Source: Kiritimatiellia bacterium (GTDB taxonomy: Bacteria; Verrucomicrobiota; Kiritimatiellia; RFP12; UBA1067). Taken from it: 64,000 bases of DNA. Positions within the stretch are counted from its first letter, which is position 1; each line of letters starts with the position of its first letter. Below, in pieces: positions 44,084-52,919 of this stretch. The position numbers and the translations under genes are program-made. The notes under the pieces are model-generated. The model was given only the letters and a program-made list of their open reading frames with translations. It ran no database searches and was not told where the DNA came from. The stretch covers positions 89,882 through 153,881 of the forward strand of contig JAFTCL010000012.1 in NCBI GenBank assembly GCA_017454745.1, written 5' to 3'.

Positions 44084-45220
44084 ATGAACAATCCGATTTG
44101 GGTAATGACCTCGGCATTCCCGAAACTTTCGTTTGACCAAGTGGTGGAAAAAGTCCGCGAGATCGGGGCGCAGGGCATGGAGCTTTGCGTGTTCCGCCGG
44201 GACGGCACCCGCAGGGACCACGTTGCCACGCACATCGATTACGAAGACTTCAAGCTGGATGACGCCAAGAAACTTATCGACCGGCTCAATGCGGAAAAAC
44301 TGCGGATTTCAATCGGAGCTTACGACAACATGATCGGCGGCGACGAGGCCGAACGGATTAAGAACCAGAACCACATTTTGAAACTCATCCGCATCGCAGC
44401 GCTGTTGGGCGGCGACCGGAATGACGTGGTTTGCGGTACCTTCGTCGGCTACAACAACCAGCTGGGACGCGAGGAAAACGGGTTCATGAAAAACCTGGAA
44501 CTCTACCAGAAGGTTTTCACCCCGATCGTGAAGTACGCCGAGGATCTGGGCGTTACGCTGTGCTATGAAAACTGCCCGATGGAGGGTTGGCAGCCGCTGT
44601 CCGCCACGGACACCTACAACAACCTGCCCTGCACCCTCGCCGCCCGCAAGCTGATGTACGCGATGATCCCCAGCAAGGCCCACGCCGAGACTTACGACCC
44701 GTCGCACGACGCGTGGCAGCACATCAACCCCTCGGACGTGATCAAGGCGAGCGATTTCTCGCGCATCCGCCGCATCCACATCAAGGGCACCCGCAACCGC
44801 TATGACAGCGCCGCCATCCACTGGGGACGGCTCTTCCCGATGCAAAACGTCTGCCCGAAACTGGCCAAGAAGGCCGGCATTCCAGTTTCCAGCTGCGAAT
44901 GGGACCGCCACCACTACGATCCTCGGCTGCCAGGATTCGGCGGCAGCGACTCCATCGACTGGGCGGAGTTCCTGGAAACGCTCAACGCCAAGGGTTACCA
45001 GTATCCTTACGTCATCGAAAACGAGGGATGCAACTCCTCGCATACCGGCAACATGGGAGCCACGATCCAGGGATTCCAGGCCACCGTGCTCAACACCGCA
45101 CCGGTGGTGTGGCCGCTGGTCAAGGATAAGGGCTACTTCTTCGACACCGCTAAGCTGCCGAAGATGAAAGCCGCGCCGCGCAAGGACATCCCGGTCGTGA
45201 CGATGGACGATCTCCAATAG
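44084..45220 (+). CDS. Xylose-isomerase-like TIM-barrel (sugar phosphate isomerase/epimerase family)
   Basis: A 378-residue AP-endonuclease-2/xylose-isomerase-type barrel. Family landmarks are FDQVVEKVREIGAQGMELCVF near the N-terminus, a metal-site Glu in LCYENCPMEGW, a later Asp/His segment RRIHIKGTRNRYD, and YVIENEGC. No signal peptide, so it is cytoplasmic. AAGGAGAAAC precedes ATG 44084. The position directly after two oxidoreductases suggests that it isomerises a keto-sugar connected with their reaction, as seen in inositol- and keto-glycoside-type pathways; this is inference. It is convergent with the histidine kinase gene, with 20 bases between. Confidence 0.82.
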   Translation: MNNPIWVMTSAFPKLSFDQVVEKVREIGAQGMELCVFRRDGTRRDHVATHIDYEDFKLDDAKKLIDRLNAEKLRISIGAYDNMIGGDEAERIKNQNHILKLIRIAALLGGDRNDVVCGTFVGYNNQLGREENGFMKNLELYQKVFTPIVKYAEDLGVTLCYENCPMEGWQPLSATDTYNNLPCTLAARKLMYAMIPSKAHAETYDPSHDAWQHINPSDVIKASDFSRIRRIHIKGTRNRYDSAAIHWGRLFPMQNVCPKLAKKAGIPVSSCEWDRHHYDPRLPGFGGSDSIDWAEFLETLNAKGYQYPYVIENEGCNSSHTGNMGATIQGFQATVLNTAPVVWPLVKDKGYFFDTAKLPKMKAAPRKDIPVVTMDDLQ

Positions 45221-45240
45221 TTTCTTAACGCCACCGCTCT

Positions 45241-46425
45241 TTAAAGCTCGCGCGGCTTGGGGGCGGTGGCGCTCAGTTTACGGATTCGGCGCTCGGAACG
45301 CGGCAACCGGATTTTGAAGCAGGTTCCCGCGCCAGGTTTGCTGGCGACCTCAATCTCCCCGCCGTGGTCTTCGATGATACGCTTGACTATCATCAGGCCT
45401 AAGCCGGTTCCCTTGGTCTTGGTAGTGTGGTAAGGCTCAAAAATCCGCCCCAGCTCTTCGGTGGGGATTCCTTGCCCGTTGTCGATGATGGAGATATCGA
45501 CAAAACCGTCGGTGCTGCCGAACACGACTTTCAGGTTACCACCGTCCGGCATTGCCTCAAGCGCGTTTTTAAACAGATTGAAGAACACCTGCTTGATCTG
45601 CGAGCGGTCGAGCAGCACGCTGGGCACCGAAGAAGGAATGTCGATCGATACCGCGATGCGGCGGTTCTCGCACTCGGTTTTCAGCAACCGCAAAGTGTCC
45701 TGTAACACCTCTTCGGGATGTTCCGGCACCAGCACCGGCTTGGCCGGACGCACGGCGCGCAAAAACTGCGAAATGATGGTATCCAACCGGGAGACTTCTG
45801 TTTGCGCGACATCCACCAGCTCTGAGAGCGAGTCGCGAGACTCCGGCGGCAGATCGCGGATCTCTCGCGCCAATAGCTGTAGATGGATCGTGATGGCGTT
45901 CAATGGGTTGCCAATCTCGTGAGCCACCCCGGCGGCCAGCATCTTGATGGCGTTGTACCGCTCGCTTTCGAGGTTCGACACCTCCTGCTGACGGTCGCGG
46001 GTGACATCCCGCAAAATCACCAGCACCTCTTTGTCGGGCGAGTCCTGCCCCAGCAGCGGCACCGCGTAGATGCTGATGAAACGGTGTTCCGGATAGGTAA
46101 TCTCCACCTCACGGGTGATGAGCTGGGACCACCCGTCCACGTCGTCGCTGGTATCCAGCAAATGTTCCCAATCCCACTCACGCAAAGTGCGAAGAATCGA
46201 ACGGCCGCGCTGGCTGGCATCGATTCCGGTAATCTGTTCCGCCGCGCGGTTGGCGTAAAGCAGCTTGCCCGCGTTGTCAATAACCATCAGACCCTCTTGG
46301 ATAGACTGGAAAACCGCCTCCAAAAAACCGCGCTCCTTCGCCAAATGGATCATCTGCATTTGCAGGCTCTCCGGATCGAGCTTGTCAATCCGCGAAACCA
46401 AACGGTCAAAAAAACCCGAAGCCAT
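45241..46425 (-). CDS. PAS-domain sensor histidine kinase (NtrB/AtoS type)
   Basis: Soluble two-component sensor kinase: no membrane segment is visible. A PAS domain covers about residues 38-150 (AVFQSIQEGLMVIDNAGKL, ISIYAVPLLGQ, VILRDVTRDRQ). HisKA follows with the phosphorylated His in AAGVAHEIGNPLNAI, then HATPase_c with N box FFNLFKNALEAMPDGG, G1 DNGQGIP, F box IFEPYHTTK and G2 GTGLGLMIV. The architecture is that of NtrB-like kinases that normally pair with sigma54-activating regulators, but no response regulator is nearby. ATG 46425 has GAGG six bases upstream. It follows the AsmA-like gene by 39 bases and may share its transcript, which would tie the kinase to envelope state. Confidence 0.92.
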   Translation of the reverse strand: MASGFFDRLVSRIDKLDPESLQMQMIHLAKERGFLEAVFQSIQEGLMVIDNAGKLLYANRAAEQITGIDASQRGRSILRTLREWDWEHLLDTSDDVDGWSQLITREVEITYPEHRFISIYAVPLLGQDSPDKEVLVILRDVTRDRQQEVSNLESERYNAIKMLAAGVAHEIGNPLNAITIHLQLLAREIRDLPPESRDSLSELVDVAQTEVSRLDTIISQFLRAVRPAKPVLVPEHPEEVLQDTLRLLKTECENRRIAVSIDIPSSVPSVLLDRSQIKQVFFNLFKNALEAMPDGGNLKVVFGSTDGFVDISIIDNGQGIPTEELGRIFEPYHTTKTKGTGLGLMIVKRIIEDHGGEIEVASKPGAGTCFKIRLPRSERRIRKLSATAPKPREL

Positions 46426-46464
46426 TGTCACCTCGACATTAACTTTTCCGCGTCACGTGTCGCG

Positions 46465-49290
46465 TCACTTGGAAAACTCTTTTTTCAACTGCTCCAAAAA
46501 CCCGGAAACCCGGCGGGCGTTATCCTCGCTTAACGTCTCTTTCAAAAACGCGGATACCGCGCCCTTCAACGCCTCGGTGTCAAAATTGGCGTTGGTCACA
46601 GTGCCGGTGACCGGGATCTTGATGGTCTTGCCCTTGAACAACGAAGCGAGCGTCCGGCCGGCCAGCTGTTCAGTGATCGGGACCTCCACGGTATAGGCGA
46701 TTCTGCCGTCAAACGCGGTCCAGCCGTAGAACGTGATGGGCTGGTTTCCGTGCAGCACGATGGTGGTGCGGTCGAATACCACCCGCCCGGCGTTGAGCCG
46801 CACCGGAACGGTCAAAGCCGCGGCCCGCAACGTGCGGTTTTTCACGTGCAGCAGATTGAGTATCTCGTCAAAGTCCGGACCCAAGTCCATCTCAAGATTG
46901 CGGAAGGTAATCTTGAAACTGGCGTCAAGCCCCGATTCCGGCGGCAATGCGGTGTTCTGGTTGAAATGGTCAACCAGCAGCGACACCGTACCTTTACGAA
47001 CCTTGCTGCCCTGGAAAAAGGGATTCGCCGTCACCAGCAACGTATCCACCATCGGCTGGGTGATTGCCACCGAATCCATCACCTGCGACTGCGGCGGCAA
47101 AGCGATCAGCGTGCCTTTTGGCACAACCGTGTAGGAGGGGCGGAAATCCAGCTTGCCGCCGTTCAACTGCGGCGCGTAACGGAAAGTCAACTTGCCGCGG
47201 TCGGCGGTCCAGTTCAAATCCGCCGCGCCGGCGTTGAGTCCCAATCCGCGAATGGATTTCACATACAGGCCGCCGGAACCGCTGCCGGAAGTAAACGCCT
47301 TTTCCGCCCCCTCCCCCAGCGTAGTGCTGAAATTGAACTTACGGCGTTCCTTGCCGGTGTATGCAAATTCGTCAATCCCCTGCGCGTACAGGAGTTTGGT
47401 CACCGAAGTCAGATCCGGCGCCCATTCCCCGCGCAGTTCGGCATGGCACTTGCCGCCGACATCGCGGAAAGTGGCGGCAACCGAGCAGTCTCCGAGCGAT
47501 CCCGAAAAATCAAAGACCGGAATCGCCACCGACTTCCCGTCGGCGGCAACAGTCACTCCGGCCTTGCCCTTCATACCCTCTTCGGCAAACAGCCTAACGC
47601 CGTCGCGCACAAACTCTCCGGAACCAGAAAAATCGGCAACCACCTCTTTCCGCTGTTGGCCGTCCACGGTTAGCGCCCCCTCGGCCCGCAGGTCGGGAAT
47701 GTTCCATGTGCCGCCGTTTTTGTCCAGCCGCCAATTGCGCCCGGCTGCGTTCAACCGCAGCTTGGTCTGGCCATCTGCGGTACCGCCCACCGCGTTGGCG
47801 ATAATCTCGCCCTTAGTGCGGCGAAGGTCTTCGCGCATCCAAACCGGCAGACACACTCCGAAAAGCCCGGCGAAATTCACGGCGGAAAGTTTCAGCCCGC
47901 ACTTCAACCCGCGCAGTTCCGTGAGCCGGTTCGACTCGTCCCAGGCATAACGCTGCCAGCTGCCGTTAAAGGTGTCGCCGTTAAGTTTCATCTCGACATT
48001 GCCGTCGGTCAGCTCACGCAACGGGCGGCCGTTCTCGTCCAGCGGCAACACGCACTTGGCGGTTATGTTCCCGGCATTGATCACGGTGCGGTGGCCGGGT
48101 GTCGGCTCGACCGCGAAATCGGTGACCTTGAGCAGGGCTGCCACATTAAGCCGGTTGTCGTGCCGTTCGGTACCGCCGGTTACGCTGACTGCCCCCACGG
48201 CGGGCGGCAGGTTGAAAGCGCGGGAGAAGTCGCGGGAGAATCGGGTCAGGTCGAAATCCCCGGTGACGGTCAGGGAATCCAGCGTACCCTCGGCGGAAAA
48301 GTTCATCCACGGCGAGCTGACCTCCAACGGCGCGAACCGCAACTCCGGGCCGTTTACATCGAAATCCGCGTTCACCGACACATCACGCTTGGCGGAGACG
48401 GTTTCCGTGGCGGACTGCAACACCAGCCCTTTGATTCCGAATTTCCCCTTGCCGGACAGTTTGGTCTGGCCGGCGACGGTCAGGTTACAATCGCCATGCA
48501 AGGTGCCGTCGGCGATCAGCGGATCGCCCAACAGCGCGACCAGCAGCGGGCGCAGCGCGGCGAGCCGTATATTGACCATGGAGAGTTTTACCGATTGCGG
48601 CCGGTCAAACTCTTCCTTGCCTCGGCACAGCTCGAACAGGCTGGGCATATCACCCGACGCTTCCAGCCGCCCCTGCCCCAATGCGGACTGCAGTTTGAAT
48701 GCAAACGGTTTCCAGAACGACGGGAGCGACACGCTACCGTCAAGATGTTCGGCGACCGTCTGCGTGGCAACATCCTCGGCGGTCCGCACCTGCAGAACGC
48801 CGTCGGCGACGGTGCAATCCAGCGCAAAGTCGGCGACCGGGACAAAACCGCCGCCGCTTTTTCTGCTCTCGGTTTCCGCGGGCGGAAAAAGGGTACACAC
48901 CGGCTGGCTAACGGTAAAGGTGCCAAGGTTAAGCCGACCTATCGGCAACAGCTTGAACAAACCGCTGGTGGTCCAAACCCGCGGCACTTCTACGGATATC
49001 CCGTCCGATGGGGAACAATAGGAGACCTGCGAAAACTGCGCCGGGGAAAACCAGCCCAGTTCCCACCCCGCACAGGACAAAGTGGCGGGGGCGATTCTGC
49101 GGTTGATCCAATCCAACGCCCACTGCCGCCCCGGCGCGGTGCAAAGCAGACTCGGAACCAGAGCCAACAGCAGCGCCAAGGGGAAGGCAAGCGCAAAAAA
49201 ACATTTCACGCCCCGCCAAAGACATCCGCCCCGTTTCGAGCGGCGGTCTTCCTCTTCAAGCTCCGCGTCGTCAATCCGGTCAAAATCCAT
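46465..49290 (-). CDS. AsmA/YdbH-like envelope protein
   Basis: A 941-residue protein with a charged cytoplasmic start, one transmembrane helix at about residues 28-50 (FFALAFPLALLLALVPSLL), and a very long beta-rich periplasmic part. Repeated DGTLHGDCNLTVAGQTKLSG, AEGTLDSLTVTGDFDL and GTLIALPPQSQ-like strands are typical of the AsmA/TamB/YdbH bridge proteins that carry phospholipids between membranes. The C-terminal region (ILNLLHVKNRTLRAAALTVPVR) resembles the AsmA-like C-terminus. ATG 49290 has GGGG six bases upstream. The gene starts just beyond the GH125 terminator, so expression may depend on read-through or an unseen promoter. Co-oriented with the histidine kinase. Confidence 0.75.
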   Translation of the reverse strand: MDFDRIDDAELEEEDRRSKRGGCLWRGVKCFFALAFPLALLLALVPSLLCTAPGRQWALDWINRRIAPATLSCAGWELGWFSPAQFSQVSYCSPSDGISVEVPRVWTTSGLFKLLPIGRLNLGTFTVSQPVCTLFPPAETESRKSGGGFVPVADFALDCTVADGVLQVRTAEDVATQTVAEHLDGSVSLPSFWKPFAFKLQSALGQGRLEASGDMPSLFELCRGKEEFDRPQSVKLSMVNIRLAALRPLLVALLGDPLIADGTLHGDCNLTVAGQTKLSGKGKFGIKGLVLQSATETVSAKRDVSVNADFDVNGPELRFAPLEVSSPWMNFSAEGTLDSLTVTGDFDLTRFSRDFSRAFNLPPAVGAVSVTGGTERHDNRLNVAALLKVTDFAVEPTPGHRTVINAGNITAKCVLPLDENGRPLRELTDGNVEMKLNGDTFNGSWQRYAWDESNRLTELRGLKCGLKLSAVNFAGLFGVCLPVWMREDLRRTKGEIIANAVGGTADGQTKLRLNAAGRNWRLDKNGGTWNIPDLRAEGALTVDGQQRKEVVADFSGSGEFVRDGVRLFAEEGMKGKAGVTVAADGKSVAIPVFDFSGSLGDCSVAATFRDVGGKCHAELRGEWAPDLTSVTKLLYAQGIDEFAYTGKERRKFNFSTTLGEGAEKAFTSGSGSGGLYVKSIRGLGLNAGAADLNWTADRGKLTFRYAPQLNGGKLDFRPSYTVVPKGTLIALPPQSQVMDSVAITQPMVDTLLVTANPFFQGSKVRKGTVSLLVDHFNQNTALPPESGLDASFKITFRNLEMDLGPDFDEILNLLHVKNRTLRAAALTVPVRLNAGRVVFDRTTIVLHGNQPITFYGWTAFDGRIAYTVEVPITEQLAGRTLASLFKGKTIKIPVTGTVTNANFDTEALKGAVSAFLKETLSEDNARRVSGFLEQLKKEFSK

Positions 49291-49305
49291 GGGCATCCCC
49301 GCAAC

Positions 49306-49344
49306 AAAAAAGCCTCCGGCGGACGGGACAAGCCCGGCGGAGGC
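49306..49344 (-). terminator. Rho-independent terminator after the GH125 gene
   Basis: Minus-strand stem with eleven-base arms and one mismatch (GCCTCCGCCGG against CCGCCGGAGGC), loop of about nine bases, then TTTTTT at 49311-49306. It begins 16 bases after the GH125 stop. Confidence 0.85.
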
Positions 49345-49360
49345 ATCAATTCTCTCCCGG

Positions 49361-50761
49361 TTAGAGCGAATTCAGCAGATCCAGCTTGCCGTTGTCAATC
49401 AACGTCAAGATTAACTCGCCGAACAGCGTGTTCTGCCATGCGAACCAGCTACGGGTGAAGTTGCTCGGATCGTCCTTGTTGAAGGACTCGTGCATGAATC
49501 CCAACCCGGCGTCGGTTGACATCAGCATCTTCAGGCACTCCGCGATTTCCCGGTCGTCCCGGCTGGTGAACGCTTTCATCATGATGCTCATCGGCCAGAC
49601 CATGTCGTAGCCGATATGCGGCCCGCCAATCCCCTCGCCCGCCTTGCCTTTGAAGAAGTAGGGGTTGCTGTCGCTCCATACAAACCGGCGGGTGTTCTGA
49701 TAGACCGGGTCGTCCAGCATCGCCTTGTTGAGATAGCCCAGCGCGAGAAGACTCGGCACGTTGGCGTCGTCCATCAGCATCCGGTTGCCGAAACCGTCCA
49801 CCTCAAAGGCGTAAATGTCGCCGAACTGCGGGTGCTTGTAAACCGCGTATTTCTTCAGCGCGGCCTCCACCTCGCTGGCCAGACGGCGGCAAGATTCGGC
49901 CAAAGTCTGGTTGTGGTTTACCCGCACCAGGATGTCGGCCGCCTTGCGCAGCATATCCACCGCGAAAAAGTTGGACGGGATAAGGAACTGGAAGGCCGTG
50001 GCGTCGTCCGACGGGCGGAAGGAGGAGACGATCAAGCCGACCGGCTTGACCGGCGCGCCCAACCCGTTGTTGGACAGCGTGTCAAGCTGGCGGTCGGTTT
50101 TCCGCAAAAAGCGGTAGGGACCAAGCCCGTTCTTGCGCTGCTGAGTACGGAAGGTGTTCACGATGAGCGCCATCGCCTTCTCCCAATCCCCGGTCTTAAA
50201 CGCGCTCTCGTCCCCGGTGGCGGCCAGATAACCGTCCGCCAACCGGATCACGTAACAAAGCGAATCGACCTCCCATTTGCGTTCGTGCAGCTCCGGCTTC
50301 ATGTCGGTGCCGTCGGACTGCCAACTGCCGCCGGTGGGGCCGTCGTTGAACGCATTGGCGTAAGGGTCGATCTGCACGCACTTGAGCTGGCGCAGCACGG
50401 TGCCGCGAAGCATCTTGCGCAGCGGCTCGTCGGTTTTTACGAACCGCAGATACGGCCACACCTGGGCGCTCGAATCGCGCAGCCACATCGCGTGGATGTC
50501 GCCGGTGTAAACGATGGTGTCGTCATTACCGTCTTTCACGCGATAGTGGATCGTGGTGTCGAGGGTGTTCGGCAAACAGTTCTCGAACATCCACGCCAAC
50601 CGCGGGTTCTTAAGCTGTGATTTGACCTCTTGAATCTTGGCGTCCACCGCAGCGGAGACAAACAGCCTATCATTAGCCGCAGGACGTTTGCAGACGAACT
50701 CATCGCCGACAACCGTACCCACCAACAGCGCGGCAGCGCACAGGCAAAGCAGATGTTTCAT
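49361..50761 (-). CDS. Secreted GH125 exo-alpha-1,6-mannosidase-like protein
   Basis: Metal-independent inverting mannosidase family (formerly DUF1237) that removes mannose from alpha-1,6-linked glycans. A signal peptide (KHLLCLCAAALLVGTVVGD) fits export. Family blocks are visible in order: TIHYRVKDGNDDTIVYTGDI, AMWLRDSSAQVWPYL, DPYANAFNDGPTGG, KWEVDSLCYVIRLADGY, SSFRPSDDATAFQFLIPSN, GGPHIGYDMVWPMSI and SWFAWQNTLFGELIL. Length (466 residues) is normal. ATG 50761 follows AAGGAGG; the frame continues upstream inside the transketolase gap without a better start. It lies 20 bases after transketolase and ends at a terminator. Confidence 0.92.
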   Translation of the reverse strand: MKHLLCLCAAALLVGTVVGDEFVCKRPAANDRLFVSAAVDAKIQEVKSQLKNPRLAWMFENCLPNTLDTTIHYRVKDGNDDTIVYTGDIHAMWLRDSSAQVWPYLRFVKTDEPLRKMLRGTVLRQLKCVQIDPYANAFNDGPTGGSWQSDGTDMKPELHERKWEVDSLCYVIRLADGYLAATGDESAFKTGDWEKAMALIVNTFRTQQRKNGLGPYRFLRKTDRQLDTLSNNGLGAPVKPVGLIVSSFRPSDDATAFQFLIPSNFFAVDMLRKAADILVRVNHNQTLAESCRRLASEVEAALKKYAVYKHPQFGDIYAFEVDGFGNRMLMDDANVPSLLALGYLNKAMLDDPVYQNTRRFVWSDSNPYFFKGKAGEGIGGPHIGYDMVWPMSIMMKAFTSRDDREIAECLKMLMSTDAGLGFMHESFNKDDPSNFTRSWFAWQNTLFGELILTLIDNGKLDLLNSL

Positions 50762-50781
50762 CGGGCACCTCCTTCTGGGGG

Positions 50782-52791
50782 TTAACGGGTAAACAGTTCG
50801 CGGGCCTTGGCAACCACGTTTTCCACCGTGAAGCCGAACTGCTCGGCCAACTTCTTGTACGGGCCGGACGCGCCGAAGGTGTTCAACGTAATCATCGCGA
50901 AGGAACGCGTCGCGGCGTAACGCTCCCAACCGAACGAAGTCGCCGCCTCCACCACCAGCCGACGCTTACAGTCCGGATCGATGATCCGGTCGCGGTACAG
51001 CTTGTTCTGCTTCTCGAACAGCTCCCAGCAGGGCATCGAAACCACGCGGACGTTCTTGTCGGTAATCTGCTGCGCGGCGGCCAGCGCGATCTCCACCTCC
51101 GAACCGGAGGCGATAATCGTCAGATCCGGAGTGCCGTCGCCGTTCTGCCAAAGGGTGTAGGCGCCCTTTTCGACATTGGCGGCGGAGGCGCAACGCTTGC
51201 GGTCGATCACCTTCATGTTCTGGCGGGTGGTGAGGATGCAGGTCGGACCCTTCTTGTTCTTGAGCGCCGCCAGCCAGGCGTAGCACGTCTCGGTCGGGTC
51301 GGCCGGACGGATCACCGTGACGTTGGGCATGCAACGGAGCGCGGCCAACTGTTCCACCGGCTCGTGGGTGGGACCGTCCTCGCCCACGTAGAAACTGTCG
51401 TGGGAGTAAACGTAAATCACCGGCAGCCCCATCAGCGCCGCAAGGCGCATCGCGGGACGGCAGTAGTCGCTGAACACGAAGAACGTTCCGCCGAAGACGC
51501 GGAATCCGCCGTGCAGCTGGATACCGTTCATGATGGCGGCCATCGCCAGTTCGCGAACGCCGAAGTGGAAATTGCGGCCGGAGAAATCGGAGGCGCCGAT
51601 CTCGCCCATGTCCTTAAGCCAGGTTTTGTTGCTCGGAGCCAAGTCGGCGGAACCGCCCACCAGCTGCGGCAGCCGCGCCGCCAGGGCGTTCAGAACCGTC
51701 CCTGAAGCGTTACGGGTGGCAACGGGCTTCGCCGGATCGAAAACCGGCAGGGCGGCTTCGAGGTCTGCCGGCAGCTCGTCCGCGGCGGTTTGCTTCCAGA
51801 TCGCCGCCAGCTGCGGGTTCTTGCCCGACCACTCCTTAAGCACCCGGCGCCATTTGCTGCGGGCGCGGCGGTTCTTGGAGTTGCGCTCCGCGAACATGGC
51901 GGCAACCTCCTCCGGCACGTAGAAATTGCGGTCCGGCGGGAATCCCAGCGCCTCTTTGGTCAGGCGAACCTCGTCCGCGCCCAGCGGCGCACCGTGCGCG
52001 TCGCTGGTGTCGTGCTTGTTGGGGCTGCCCTGGCCGATGTGGGTCTTGCAGATGATCAGCACCGGACGGCCGGTGAGCTTGAGCGCCTTGCGGATGGCGC
52101 GGTCCAGCTGGGCGAAATCGTGGCCGTCCGCCTCCAGCACATGCCAGTTGTAAGCCTGGAAACGCTTCTTGGTGTCGTCGGACATGGCCAGCGAAGCCGC
52201 GCCCTCGATGGTGATGCCGTTGCTGTCGTAGAACATCACCAGCTTGTCCAGCCCCAGGTGCCCGGCCAGGGAACACGCCTCGTGGCTGATGCCCTCCTCC
52301 ATGTCGCCGTCGCCGCAGAACACCCAGGTGCGGTGATCAACCAGCGGGTCGCCGCCCGCCTGGTTAAACCGGGCCGCCGCCATCTTCTCGGCGATCGCCA
52401 TGCCCACCGCCATCGCGATGCCCTGGCCCAGCGGGCCAGTCGTGCACTCCACTCCCACGGTGTGGCCGTATTCGGGGTGGCCCGGGGTTTTGCTGCCGGG
52501 CTGGCGGAAATTCTGCAGATCTTCTGCGGTCAGGCCGTATCCGGCCAAATGGAGCAGGCTGTAAAGCAGCATCGAGCCGTGCCCGCCGGAAAGCACAAAC
52601 CGGTCGCGGTCCGGCCATTTTGGGTCGGACGGGTCATGTTTCAAATACTTAAGCCACAACAGGGCCGCAATGTCTGCCAACCCCATCGGAGCTCCGGGAT
52701 GTCCGGAATTGGCGGCCTGCACCCCGTCAATCGCCAGGCAGCGGATCGTATTGGCGGCCAACGCCAGATTATCGTCGGTAAGCTTAATCAT
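50782..52791 (-). CDS. tkt: Transketolase
   Basis: Thiamine-diphosphate enzyme of the pentose phosphate pathway that moves two-carbon ketol units between sugar phosphates. All family blocks are present: AANSGHPGAPMGLADI, RFVLSGGHGSMLLYSLLHL, TTGPLGQGIAMAVGMAI, the cofactor motif GDGDMEEGISHEA...DSNGITIEG, GGSADLAPSNKT, FGVREHAM-like FGVRELAMAAIMNG, and YVGEDGPTHEPVEQLAALR. The family's usual GVREHAM His appears as Leu here (GVRELAM), a possible active-site variation. Length (669) is normal. AAGGAG lies nine bases before the ATG. Probably transcribed with the GH125 gene. Confidence 0.97.
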   Translation of the reverse strand: MIKLTDDNLALAANTIRCLAIDGVQAANSGHPGAPMGLADIAALLWLKYLKHDPSDPKWPDRDRFVLSGGHGSMLLYSLLHLAGYGLTAEDLQNFRQPGSKTPGHPEYGHTVGVECTTGPLGQGIAMAVGMAIAEKMAAARFNQAGGDPLVDHRTWVFCGDGDMEEGISHEACSLAGHLGLDKLVMFYDSNGITIEGAASLAMSDDTKKRFQAYNWHVLEADGHDFAQLDRAIRKALKLTGRPVLIICKTHIGQGSPNKHDTSDAHGAPLGADEVRLTKEALGFPPDRNFYVPEEVAAMFAERNSKNRRARSKWRRVLKEWSGKNPQLAAIWKQTAADELPADLEAALPVFDPAKPVATRNASGTVLNALAARLPQLVGGSADLAPSNKTWLKDMGEIGASDFSGRNFHFGVRELAMAAIMNGIQLHGGFRVFGGTFFVFSDYCRPAMRLAALMGLPVIYVYSHDSFYVGEDGPTHEPVEQLAALRCMPNVTVIRPADPTETCYAWLAALKNKKGPTCILTTRQNMKVIDRKRCASAANVEKGAYTLWQNGDGTPDLTIIASGSEVEIALAAAQQITDKNVRVVSMPCWELFEKQNKLYRDRIIDPDCKRRLVVEAATSFGWERYAATRSFAMITLNTFGASGPYKKLAEQFGFTVENVVAKARELFTR

Positions 52792-52919
52792 ATCGCAAAT
52801 TCTCCTTCTTTAGGGACAAAAACCACTGAAAACAGTAAAACAAGGAATAGAATGCCATAAAAAATGGCCAATGTCTAGCGAATTCACGGAATGCGCGGTG
52901 AGATTTTACGCGATTTATC

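Noticed and set aside
42552..44117. 521-codon minus-strand frame opposite the second oxidoreductase gene
   Set aside because: Mirror frame of a well-supported plus-strand gene; no family motifs or ribosome-binding site.
52861..52875. GCCAT/ATGGC stem after the thioredoxin-like gene as a terminator
   Set aside because: Only five base pairs, with the T run in the loop rather than after the stem.
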